NCBI GenBank assembly: GCA_018372555.1
Contig: JAHAIU010000018.1
Location: 1 to 29,374, forward strand
Reading direction: 5' to 3'
Origin: Clostridium sp.
GTDB taxonomy: Bacteria; Bacillota; Clostridia; Clostridiales; Clostridiaceae
DNA length: 29,374 nt
Shown: positions 14,701 to 23,117 of the stretch, piece after piece
Numbering within the stretch: the stretch's first letter is position 1
Layout of the letters: every line of letters starts with the position of its first letter
Notes under the pieces: generated by a model
The model's input: only the letters and a program-made list of their open reading frames with translations
Told to the model about the DNA's origin: nothing
Database searches by the model: none
Position numbers and translations under genes: made by a program

Positions 14701-16459
14701 AATAATAAAATTAACAATGTTTAGTGTTGAGAATAAGCAGTATACGTATGAATTTGAATGTGGAATTAATTATTTTAAAGGAACAAATAGCTCAGGCAAG
14801 ACTGAATTTTATAATTTTATTGACTTTATGTTTGGTTCTTCAAAAAATCTTAACAATATTCCTTGGTATAAAGGGACATTGAAAAAAGCTACAATGTTAT
14901 TTCAATTGGATAATATAAGATACATTATAACAAGAAATAGTAGTGGAAATGAAAATTATTTATATTATGAGGATGAAGAAGAAAGTGAAGTTTTAGAATT
15001 AAGAGAATATAAGGAAAAATTAAATGCTATATTTGCAAAAGATGAACAAGAATTGAGAAATATAAGAGATTTTACAGAAGAGGAATTAACATATAGAGCG
15101 TTTACTATGTTCAATTTTTTAGGAGAAAAAGGACAAGGTGCTACATATAATTTTTTGGATAAATGTAGAGATATAAAATACTCAGTTAAGTTAACACCGA
15201 TACTAAATTTTATTTTTAATAATCATTTAGAAGAGATATTTAATTTACAAAAAGAATTGGAATTGTTATTAGATGATATAAAACAATTAGAATCTTCTTC
15301 TGCAAAATTTGAATTCATATGTATGCAGGTTAATAAGAATCTAAAAATATTGGGGTGTAATTATTGGTACAATGGAAAGAATGCAAGTAATGTTATTGAG
15401 TGTGTTAATAAAATGAAAAATATGCAAGATATTGAAAAAGGAAAACCTCAAAGAAATATTGCAGATTTAGAAGTAATGTATAGCAATATATGTGATCAGA
15501 TAAAAATTTATGAAAATAGGATTTCTGATCAAAAGCAATTTCAAAAAGAAAATAATAATAGAAAGATATTAATGGATAGTTTGGATGAAATAATTAAAGA
15601 AAATAAAAATTATGAATATCTGGTTAATCCATTAATAAAGTTAACTGCAGAATTAAATAATACTATTTCATTTAGTAAATATATTATAAGTGATAATACA
15701 GTAAAAGAGTTAAAAAAACAAAGAGATAATTTAAAAGAAGAGATAAAAAGAAATGATTCAAGATTTAAGTGCTATTCATTAGAAGAAAAAGCTAAAGCCA
15801 TATCTTTAATTGAAGAATATTTATCAGAAGAAATAAAAGATTGTAATGATGAAATTAAAGAAAAGAGAAAAAGAATTAGAGAAATAAAACTAAGATTAAA
15901 AAATTTACAAAATTATGATAATACAGAAAAGATAAATAAATTATCTGATGAAATTACAAAATTATATACAGCGGCTAAAGATATTTCTGCATTAGTAGAA
16001 GAAGATGTTAGTAAGCAGGATTTCAAAATACAATATATTAAAAAAGGAAATGTTTTGCAACCAATGTTTAGTGAAATAGTTACAGATGAAAATGGTTTAG
16101 AAAATAAAGAAGAAAAAATATATCATACAGGAAGTATGGCAAGACATACATTAATACAATTATGTGGTTATCTAGGATTTTTAAAATTGCTTTTAAGCGA
16201 AAAAAGATATCCGTTAATACCGATTTTGGTAATAGATCATATATCAAAACCATTTGATGATGAAAACAGAAAAGCAATAGGAAAAGTTATTAAAGCGTTT
16301 TACAAAAATGTTGTGGAAAGTGATCTACAAATTTTTATGTTTGATGACGAAGAATATGATGTTCTTGATTTAAAACCAAATCATTTTGAAAATTTGGTTA
16401 ACAGTAATAAGAGTGGGTTTAATCCTTTTTATTATAATAATCATGATGATGATAAATAA
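14693..16459 (+). CDS. ABC-3C ATPase, Rad50/SMC-like
   Basis: This 588-residue protein starts with a P-loop ATPase lobe whose Walker A is G30-TNSS-G35-K36-T37. A long Glu/Lys-rich coiled-coil region follows at about residues 165-430, interrupted near the middle. The C-terminal lobe has a signature-like TGSMARHTLIQLCGYLGF and Walker B ILVIDHISKPFDDE (Asp 515). This split-head, coiled-coil layout is that of Rad50/RecF/SMC relatives rather than transporters. In ABC-3C systems it is thought to monitor nucleic acid or invader proteins and release the effector. It is the last gene of the operon. The frame is intact with all nucleotide-binding motifs, so the system is probably functional. Confidence 0.85.
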   Translation: MFKIIKLTMFSVENKQYTYEFECGINYFKGTNSSGKTEFYNFIDFMFGSSKNLNNIPWYKGTLKKATMLFQLDNIRYIITRNSSGNENYLYYEDEEESEVLELREYKEKLNAIFAKDEQELRNIRDFTEEELTYRAFTMFNFLGEKGQGATYNFLDKCRDIKYSVKLTPILNFIFNNHLEEIFNLQKELELLLDDIKQLESSSAKFEFICMQVNKNLKILGCNYWYNGKNASNVIECVNKMKNMQDIEKGKPQRNIADLEVMYSNICDQIKIYENRISDQKQFQKENNNRKILMDSLDEIIKENKNYEYLVNPLIKLTAELNNTISFSKYIISDNTVKELKKQRDNLKEEIKRNDSRFKCYSLEEKAKAISLIEEYLSEEIKDCNDEIKEKRKRIREIKLRLKNLQNYDNTEKINKLSDEITKLYTAAKDISALVEEDVSKQDFKIQYIKKGNVLQPMFSEIVTDENGLENKEEKIYHTGSMARHTLIQLCGYLGFLKLLLSEKRYPLIPILVIDHISKPFDDENRKAIGKVIKAFYKNVVESDLQIFMFDDEEYDVLDLKPNHFENLVNSNKSGFNPFYYNNHDDDK

Positions 16460-17026
16460 TATGGGATGGTATAATTGAAAATATACAAAAGAAGAGATGA
16501 TTGCAAGAATGTTACTACCTGAAAGTATCTCACTGACAAACTTATCAATAGAAATAGGTATAATTAAATCTACACTTGCAACTTGAAAATAAAAATTTAC
16601 TGGAGTATGAAGAAGCAAAACAAAAAAATCAACTATTTCTAGAAACAAAAAGGCGCTAAATTTAAGAATATAAAATTAAAGATTGAAGAGGATAGTTTTG
16701 AGCCTAATTGATATATATTTATTTAATTGAAAGCTAGAGGATTTTACATACAAATAACAAAATAGGTAATCGAAGTTTTTAGAAATAATAAATATTATAG
16801 ATGAAGCAATAGATATAGAGGAATTTGATGATGTAGATTTTGATTAAATGCGATAAATTAAATAAAGCAAATGAAGTAACTATAAGTTAAATATTTGTTT
16901 AGATTTAATTTTTTTATTAACTCTAAGTGGTTTTCAAAAATATTTATCAAGTTAGTTAATACAAAATGAATTATATAATAAATAAGTTTTAGAAAATACT
17001 TCATAAGAAAACGAGGAAAAAGTTAT
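16460..17026 (+). other. Degenerate stretch with transposase remnant
   Basis: No intact gene is present. From about 16475 a frame reads KYTKEEMIARMLLPESISLT then LSIEIGIIKSTL and stops. This matches the N-terminal helix-turn-helix of IS3-type OrfA proteins (MLPPE...LS.E.GIS..TLY), so it is a dead transposase fragment running to about 16660. Near 16795-16845 another short frame ends IDEAIDIEEFDDVDFD; its origin is unknown. The rest is plain A/T sequence. GAGG at 17013-17016 is the ribosome site of the next gene. Confidence 0.5.
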
Positions 17027-18382
17027 ATGGAAAATGATATTTCAAAAATACAAGAAAGTACATTTAAACCGTTTAAAAAAGTCACTAAAATAATACTAGA
17101 TACAAGTGTATTAAATCATTTATTTTCACATAATATTAACATTGGAGCTGAAATTTTAGCAATACTTAATTTGTATAAAGAAGATGTTTGGATTCCCAAT
17201 ACTGTATATAAAGAGTTTTTAAAAATTGATGAAAAAAAACTAATTGCTAGCAAAGTTAAAGAATATAAAGATATTGGCAAATGTTTAAAGGAAGAATATA
17301 ATTCTTTTAATCAAAAGGTTCAAAATATATTTATGAAAGTTGATAATAATAAACTATTTGAAGATTGGGAAGAAATAAAAGATAAATTAAATTTTAAGTT
17401 AAATGAAATATTAGATACAATAGAAGACAAAAATGAAAGTATAGATATAAGTAATTATAAGATTAAGGTAGAATCATATTTTCAAGAAACTAAGAAATTT
17501 GTTGAGTATTTATATAAAAATAAAAAGGTTGGTAAAGGATTTACATTTACTGAATTAATTGAGATATGTAGAGAAGGAGCTGTACGCTACGATTGCCGTT
17601 TACCGCCAGGATATTCAGACGTAACTAAAAAAGGAATAGAGAAATATAACGACTTAATTATATGGAAAGAAATCTTAAGATATACACAAGAATATGAGAG
17701 CATAGATGTAATATTCGTTACAGATGATTGTAAAAGTGGAAATTGGTATGAGAAAGAAAGTGATAATGATAAGAAAAAAGTAATAAATAGTTACTTATAT
17801 AATGAATTTAATGAACTAAATAATGATTATAGTGATTATAAATGGAGCAATAGTATACAAATAATTACATTAGTTGAATTTTTTGAATATTGCAAAGTTG
17901 ATTATACTATTGAGACTTATGTTAATATAGATGAAGAAAAGCAAACTAATAAGATAATTCAAATGTATATGTCAACTATATGTAATGAATTATATGATTA
18001 TGTGTGTACTATTGACTATACTGAAATAAGTGAAGAATTTTGGCGTTGTAGTTATGCTGATATAGGATATGAGGAGTTAGAAGTATGTTCAAGTAGTGTA
18101 AAAGTGTTAGATAATGAAATAGTATATAAGCTAGAGGTTCAATTACCATTTAATTTAGTGTTTGATTATGAAGATAATGAAGGGGATAACTTTATGCTTG
18201 GTAGTGCAGAAATACTAGTGTCTGCGATTATAGAAATTAATCAAATGTATGGAAAAAGTTCACTTAATAAGTATGCATTATTAGGAGCTAAAAATATAGA
18301 AAATAAAAATTTGGAAGTCTGTAATATAAAATATGAAATTATTTCTATTATAGACCCATATGATTATTATGGAGAGGACTAG
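17027..18382 (+). CDS. PIN-like domain protein, candidate nuclease
   Basis: This is an intact 451-residue protein. The N-terminal part has the PIN pattern KIILDTSVLNHLF (Asp 25) and WIPNTVYKEFL. After an inserted helical region come GYSDVTKKGIEKYNDLIIWKEIL and VIFVTDDCKSGNWYEK, which supply the remaining acidic residues of the metal site. This layout fits the large PIN-like (PIN_8/DUF4935-type) proteins found in defence islands. The C-terminal 160 residues form a separate domain I do not recognise. It would cleave RNA, probably as an abortive-type response; this is inference. It stands alone between the ABC-3C operon and AbiH, with GAGG before its ATG. Confidence 0.75.
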   Translation: MENDISKIQESTFKPFKKVTKIILDTSVLNHLFSHNINIGAEILAILNLYKEDVWIPNTVYKEFLKIDEKKLIASKVKEYKDIGKCLKEEYNSFNQKVQNIFMKVDNNKLFEDWEEIKDKLNFKLNEILDTIEDKNESIDISNYKIKVESYFQETKKFVEYLYKNKKVGKGFTFTELIEICREGAVRYDCRLPPGYSDVTKKGIEKYNDLIIWKEILRYTQEYESIDVIFVTDDCKSGNWYEKESDNDKKKVINSYLYNEFNELNNDYSDYKWSNSIQIITLVEFFEYCKVDYTIETYVNIDEEKQTNKIIQMYMSTICNELYDYVCTIDYTEISEEFWRCSYADIGYEELEVCSSSVKVLDNEIVYKLEVQLPFNLVFDYEDNEGDNFMLGSAEILVSAIIEINQMYGKSSLNKYALLGAKNIENKNLEVCNIKYEIISIIDPYDYYGED

Positions 18383-18623
18383 TTAATGAGAAATATTATA
18401 TATATATTACATCTTAAGAGAATAATTAAGTTACATATAAAGAATATAGGTTAAGAGTTTAATTGGAAATTTATAAATAAGTGTTTGTGTTGTGAAAGAT
18501 AATAGTGGTAGTTGGAGGAAGCACGAAAAGTACAATTCGAAAGTAAGATAATCTAATTAAAATTGGACAAGATTTAAAGTTCAGGCATAAAAATAATTTA
18601 TTCAAATGAATGGAGATGAAAAA

Positions 18624-19616
18624 ATGAATTTGATAATTATTGGAAATGGTTTTGATATTGCACATGGAATAAATAGTAGATATTCTGATTTTTATAATTA
18701 TTTGACGAGTTTTGAAAGTGAGCCAAGGCCAATGTTTGCTGAATTTCCAACATTCTTAGATCGAAATAGCATTTCTAATGAAGATTTAAAAAAGCATGAA
18801 TTAATAAAACGTTTGGAGAAATACATACCTAGGGAAGATCTTTGGAGTTGTTTTGAAGAAGCGTTAGGAAATTTGGATTATCACCAGTTGCAGGAGGATA
18901 ATTCAAGTTTTTTAATTGGTTATGGAGATGATAATTGGGGAGATAGTGCAAATCATGATTATCAATACATAATTCAAGAAGAATTGAATTTTACTAATGA
19001 TATAGATTATCAATTTAAGCGATGGATTAGCAGGTTGAATACAATGGTTCAACCATTGCAATCTATAATTGAAATTTTGAATATCTGCAAGGATTCACAA
19101 ACTCTTTTTTTGAATTTCAATTATACAGATACATTGGAAAGAACATATGGTATTGAAAGAAAAAGCATTCTCTATATTCACGGTAAAGTTGGAGAGAGCA
19201 TGAAATTAATACTTGGTCATCATAATGATTCTTTATGGAATTGCCAAAGTGAAGATGTCAGCCAAATGACAGAAGAAGAGTATGAACATTATTGTGAGTA
19301 TTTACAAGAACGTGATTTTCGTGAAGTTGAAGCTGAATCGATTATTAAAGCATTTTTTAAGACAACATATAAAGATACAAAAAAAATTATAGAGCAAAAT
19401 AAAATGTTTTTTCTGCAACAGAATGTTTGCAGAAGAGTGTTTGTGCTCGGTCATTCATTATCAGAAATTGATTTCGATTATTTTCGTGAAATTAGAAAGA
19501 ATACATTACAAAGTTGTGAGTGGTTTATATTAGCTTATTCTTCAGATGATATAAATAGAGCGTTACAATTTGTTGATATATTGCAAATACAATGGTATAA
19601 AATAATACAAATATAG
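18624..19616 (+). CDS. abiH: AbiH-family abortive infection protein
   Basis: The N-terminus MNLIIIGNGFDIAHGINSRY is the hallmark of the AbiH family, first described in lactococcal phage resistance. I start it at ATG 18624 because GGAG (18612-18615) is eight bases upstream; an in-frame ATG at 18606 overlaps that site. At 330 residues it is of normal family length and appears complete, including the late FVLGHSLSEIDFDYF motif. The GNGFD motif suggests a nucleotide-binding, Rossmann-like start. AbiH proteins act late in phage infection by a mechanism not yet established. The frame is intact and lies third in a row of defence loci. It has no obvious partner gene. Confidence 0.9.
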   Translation: MNLIIIGNGFDIAHGINSRYSDFYNYLTSFESEPRPMFAEFPTFLDRNSISNEDLKKHELIKRLEKYIPREDLWSCFEEALGNLDYHQLQEDNSSFLIGYGDDNWGDSANHDYQYIIQEELNFTNDIDYQFKRWISRLNTMVQPLQSIIEILNICKDSQTLFLNFNYTDTLERTYGIERKSILYIHGKVGESMKLILGHHNDSLWNCQSEDVSQMTEEEYEHYCEYLQERDFREVEAESIIKAFFKTTYKDTKKIIEQNKMFFLQQNVCRRVFVLGHSLSEIDFDYFREIRKNTLQSCEWFILAYSSDDINRALQFVDILQIQWYKIIQI

Positions 19617-19704
19617 CATTAATGATGAAAATGTCATGAGTATTTTATTTGGTGACGGTGGTATGGAATAAATTGTGTGGAGATACTTTTTAAAATATAA
19701 TTCT

Positions 19705-19743
19705 TATGGTGGACTTCAAAGGTCATGCTTCGCCTCCACCATA
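19705..19743 (+). repeat. Module-end hairpin motif, full copy
   Basis: TATGGTGGA (19705-19713) and TCCACCATA (19735-19743) pair perfectly around a conserved loop. Bases 19719-19741 recur at 26801-26823 with two differences, and the left two-thirds recur in diverged form at 12714-12741. Confidence 0.65.
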
Positions 19744-19790
19744 AAACCCACGAAAATCTAAAATTTGGATTTTCGTGGGTTTATTTATAT
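19744..19790 (+). terminator. Strong intrinsic terminator, 15-bp stem
   Basis: AAACCCACGAAAATC (19744-19758) pairs exactly with 19768-19782, followed by a U-rich tail. It would stop transcripts from the defence block. Confidence 0.8.
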
Positions 19791-19867
19791 TGTGAAGAAA
19801 GTTTAGGGGTATAACCATTAAAGAAAATAATGTATGATAAGGTAGATGAAATAATGTAATAAAATAA

Positions 19868-19906
19868 CTATATCTATGACTAACCCAAAATCAGTCATAG
19901 ATATAG
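19868..19906 (-). terminator. Terminator of alpha-galactosidase transcript
   Basis: CTATATCTATGACT (19868-19881) and 19893-19906 form a perfect 14-bp stem. On the minus strand it begins about 20 bases after the alpha-galactosidase stop and is followed by a U-rich stretch. Confidence 0.7.
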
Positions 19907-19925
19907 AATAATTTTTAAAGGTTTA

Positions 19926-22130
19926 TTATATAACTGTTAGAGATATTTCTATAGCGGAATAATCTCCTTCTTTTAAATTAATAGCAAGACCAGCATGAGC
20001 AAGTTCTTCTCCGCTATAATATTTATCAGAACATTTGTCGTGATAAATATAGTGTGGATTTAAATATGGAATTTTTAATGAAAATGAAAGCTCACAGACA
20101 TCAAAGGATTTGGTAAAGAAATAGATTAATGCAGAAGTTTTTTCTTTATTTACGATCATCCAGCTACAATGGTTGGAATTTGAATCAAAAGGAGAAATAA
20201 GTCGATAAAATTCTCCAAAAAGTATAAGATCACGATTATTTTTATACCATTGTAGATGTTGCTTTATATCTGTTTTTTCAGTTTCAGATAAATTTAAAAT
20301 ATTCATTTCATAGCCCATATTTACTGAAGAAGCAACAGAGGCACGTGTTGAAAAAGGAATGATTCTATTAGTTTGATGATTTGGAACATCTGAAACATGA
20401 GCTGTAATAGCTGAAGATGGATATAAATAAGAAGCTCCATATTGTATTTTTTGTCTATCTAATGCATCTGAATTATCACTGCACCAGGTCTGAGGCATAA
20501 AGTATGTCATACCAGGATCGAATCTTCCACCACCACTAGAACAATTCTCAAATAATATATCAGGAAAACTACTTGTTAATTCATTTAAAATCCTATATAG
20601 ACCTAAAATATATCGATGGAAAAACTCACCGCTTTGCTCACTTGGAAGAGTGACAGAACCTGGCTCTGTGATATGGCGGTTCATATCCCATTTAATATAT
20701 GAAATAGAATAATTTTTAATATAATGTTTTAAAACATCAATAATATAATCTTGTACATCCTTTTGTGTAAGATCTAGCACAAGTTGATGACGGCCAAGCA
20801 TAGGTTCATAATCAGGTACATGTACAACCCAATCTGGATGTTCCTTAATTAATTGGCTATTTGGTGAAATCATTTCTGGTTCAAACCAAATTCCAAATGA
20901 TACATTGTTTTTTTGAGCGTGTTGAATTAATGGCTGTAATCCATTTGGAAATTTTTCGGTATTTACTGTCCAGTCACCTAAAGAGCTTCGACTATTATTT
21001 CTTTTTCCAAACCATCCATCATCTAAGACTATTAGTTCAAAGCCAAGTTCACTGGCACTTGTAATTATATCAAGCATTTTTTCCTCAGAAATATCAAAAT
21101 AACACATTTCCCAGCTGTTAATTAAAAGAGGTCTTTTTTTGGTTCTCCAATTAGGATTAATAAGATTTTGTGTATACAAATTATGAAATTCTTGAGACAT
21201 TCCATTAAAGCCATCTTTGCTATAAGTTAATACAACTTCAGGAGTTTGAAAAGTATCTCCAGGATTTAGTTTCCATCTGAAAGAATCTGGATGAATTCCC
21301 ATAGAAAGTCTAATATGATAGTATTGGTCTAATTCAATTTGTCCAAAATGATTTCCACTATATATTAGATTCATTGCATATATTTCACCACTATGTTCAG
21401 TTGCATTGGATGAACATAATCCTAAAAATGGAGGGTATTGAGGACTGCTGGCACCTCGAGTACTTCCAATAGAATATTTACCATGAGATATTTTCTGACG
21501 ATTTATTTGGAATTCTTTTTGATGACTTCCATATAAAGAAATAGAATCTTGATTATCGAAGTTCATATCAAGTGAAGCACTTAATGCCTTATCTATATAA
21601 ACCCAGTCTTTTCCTTGGTTTATAATTTTTGTAGACCTAAGGATAGAGCTATTATTTTCTAATATTGTATAAAACAACATAAGTTTTATATTATTGATAT
21701 TGTCAATCAAATGAATCACTAATGTTTTAGCTGAGATATTTTTTTCATTTCTAATATGAGGTAATTCTACAAGTGTAGGAATATCATCTAAAATTTCATA
21801 CTTCTGATAAAGAAAATTACTCACACTATAACCATTTTGTAGTTTAATTTCTAATGAGGATTCCCTGTAATCTCCTTGATGTGGACAAGAGAATTCCTGA
21901 GGTTCAATTTCTAATGAAAACTCTGGTTTATCATCATTTGGTACAGCTGCAAAAGTTCTCTTTTGTGGAACTGGTTTATTTGAAAAATTATAATTTTTTA
22001 ATTTTGATCCCCAATAACGGTGAATGAGATATTTATTTTCCACTAATTCTATAATATAGCTTACTTTATCATTCGATAAATGAAATAAGTGATCTTTTGA
22101 ATCATATTTAATACTAAGATTGTTATTCAT
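19926..22130 (-). CDS. aga: Alpha-galactosidase, GH36
   Basis: This intact 734-residue cytosolic enzyme removes terminal alpha-1,6-galactose from melibiose, raffinose and stachyose. The order of parts is the GH36 one: an N-terminal beta-sandwich (about 1-330), then a TIM barrel. RPLLINSWEMCYF is at 333-345, LDDGWFG at 369-375 and IWFEPEM at 414-420. The nucleophile is Asp 482 in IKWDMNR and the acid/base is probably Asp 552 in WCSDNSD; FENCSSGGGRFD (527-538) shapes the galactose pocket. There is no signal peptide, so the substrate must be imported. The gene overlaps the upstream AraC gene by eight bases, and AGAGGA inside that gene is its ribosome site. The symbol is generic; the chromosomal name could be rafA- or melA-like. 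Confidence 0.95.
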   Translation of the reverse strand: MNNNLSIKYDSKDHLFHLSNDKVSYIIELVENKYLIHRYWGSKLKNYNFSNKPVPQKRTFAAVPNDDKPEFSLEIEPQEFSCPHQGDYRESSLEIKLQNGYSVSNFLYQKYEILDDIPTLVELPHIRNEKNISAKTLVIHLIDNINNIKLMLFYTILENNSSILRSTKIINQGKDWVYIDKALSASLDMNFDNQDSISLYGSHQKEFQINRQKISHGKYSIGSTRGASSPQYPPFLGLCSSNATEHSGEIYAMNLIYSGNHFGQIELDQYYHIRLSMGIHPDSFRWKLNPGDTFQTPEVVLTYSKDGFNGMSQEFHNLYTQNLINPNWRTKKRPLLINSWEMCYFDISEEKMLDIITSASELGFELIVLDDGWFGKRNNSRSSLGDWTVNTEKFPNGLQPLIQHAQKNNVSFGIWFEPEMISPNSQLIKEHPDWVVHVPDYEPMLGRHQLVLDLTQKDVQDYIIDVLKHYIKNYSISYIKWDMNRHITEPGSVTLPSEQSGEFFHRYILGLYRILNELTSSFPDILFENCSSGGGRFDPGMTYFMPQTWCSDNSDALDRQKIQYGASYLYPSSAITAHVSDVPNHQTNRIIPFSTRASVASSVNMGYEMNILNLSETEKTDIKQHLQWYKNNRDLILFGEFYRLISPFDSNSNHCSWMIVNKEKTSALIYFFTKSFDVCELSFSLKIPYLNPHYIYHDKCSDKYYSGEELAHAGLAINLKEGDYSAIEISLTVI

Positions 22131-22974
22131 TTAATTTTCCTCTTTCTCTAAATTCTTTTGGTGATAGATTGGTTTTCTTTTTAAAATATCTCGAAAATGC
22201 CAAAGGGTCACTGTAACCTACTGAACTCGAAATAATATAAATAGGATAATCAGTTTCTAAAAGCATTTTCTTTGCTTTTTTTATTTTTAGTTGAGATAGG
22301 TATTGTTTTGGTGTTATATGATATTTTCTCTTAAAAATACCTGTTAAATAATTCACATGTACACCTATAAAATCTGCGACATCAGATATCTGAATGTCAT
22401 CATAATAATGTAAATCCATATAATGCATTGCTTGAGATGGAATTGACAGATCAAAGTCATCAGTAAAGTTAACACCAGTTTCTTCTAACAAAGTTCCAAT
22501 AATATCGTACATAATGCCATTTATCTTCAAAAAAGAAGATAGTTTACCATTAGAAATATTAAGTATAGTTTTGATTCTATCTTTATAATAAGAAGAATCC
22601 TGACAATCCAAAACAAATTCCTGTTGACTACTCTGTAAAAGTGAATGGATATATTGATTAGACTGAATGCCTAAAAATCCTATCCAGCAATATGTCCATG
22701 GATGTGTATGACTAGCCTGATAAGTTGAAATTTCACCAGCAGGTACGATAAATAACTGGTTTTTTTTGATTGAATAATTTATATTGTTTATTTCTAATGT
22801 TCCCTCCCCGTCGATTATAAAATGAATAAAATGATATTCTCTAGCTTTTGGACCGTACTTATGATCAGATTCACATTGTTCAATTCCACAATTGTAGAAA
22901 ACAAAATCAGAGATACTTTTTTTAGATTGATTTGTTAGTTTATCTGTATATTCTTGCATGATGATATTATACAC
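22123..22974 (-). CDS. AraC-family regulator of the sugar genes
   Basis: This 283-residue one-component regulator has an N-terminal cupin-type sugar pocket (HFIIDGEGTLEINN, FIVPAGEISTYQ) and a C-terminal double helix-turn-helix from about residue 185, ending PKEFRERGK. The second helix-turn-helix includes SSSVGYSDPLAFSRYFKK, the usual AraC/XylS signature. It resembles MsmR/RafR-type activators of alpha-galactoside genes and is co-transcribed with the alpha-galactosidase, while the sucrose operon diverges from its start. The frame can begin at GTG 22974 or ATG 22959. Neither has a ribosome site, and TATAAT on the minus strand (22966-22971) would place the transcription start on the ATG itself, so a leaderless message is possible. 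Confidence 0.9.
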   Translation of the reverse strand: MYNIIMQEYTDKLTNQSKKSISDFVFYNCGIEQCESDHKYGPKAREYHFIHFIIDGEGTLEINNINYSIKKNQLFIVPAGEISTYQASHTHPWTYCWIGFLGIQSNQYIHSLLQSSQQEFVLDCQDSSYYKDRIKTILNISNGKLSSFLKINGIMYDIIGTLLEETGVNFTDDFDLSIPSQAMHYMDLHYYDDIQISDVADFIGVHVNYLTGIFKRKYHITPKQYLSQLKIKKAKKMLLETDYPIYIISSSVGYSDPLAFSRYFKKKTNLSPKEFRERGKLNE

Positions 22975-23043
22975 TATTTTTTTTTACATTTATAAAAATC
23001 TTAGTTTTTTCCATGTTTTCGTCGGATATTTCTATGTAAACAA

Positions 23044-23059
23044 ATGTTACCTGATGTTA
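23044..23059. promoter_or_regulatory. Candidate AraC operator, direct repeat
   Basis: ATGTTA occurs at 23044-23049 and again at 23054-23059, ten bases apart, one helical turn. It lies in the divergent spacer (22975-23117) upstream of the sucrose hydrolase gene, where an AraC activator would be expected to bind. An AT-rich -10-like AATATA follows at 23061-23066. Confidence 0.3.
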
Positions 23060-23117
23060 AAATATAGATGAATATTAAAGTGTAATGAAAACTGGGATTA
23101 TTGGAAGGAGGAAGATA

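Larger units (their letters stand above)
19617..19925. other. Intergenic region with three hairpins
   Basis: No gene is visible. It contains the module-end hairpin (19705-19743) and two terminator-type hairpins (19744-19790 and 19868-19906) listed separately. It is the junction between the defence block and the sugar block, whose last genes converge here. Confidence 0.6.

Noticed and set aside
18383..18623. Small gene between PIN and AbiH
   Set aside because: Only short interrupted frames are present (one reads GGSTKSTIRK then stops) with no usable start. At most a remnant.
19926..22130. Plus-strand frames within the alpha-galactosidase gene
   Set aside because: These are shadows of the strong minus-strand gene and lack ribosome sites.
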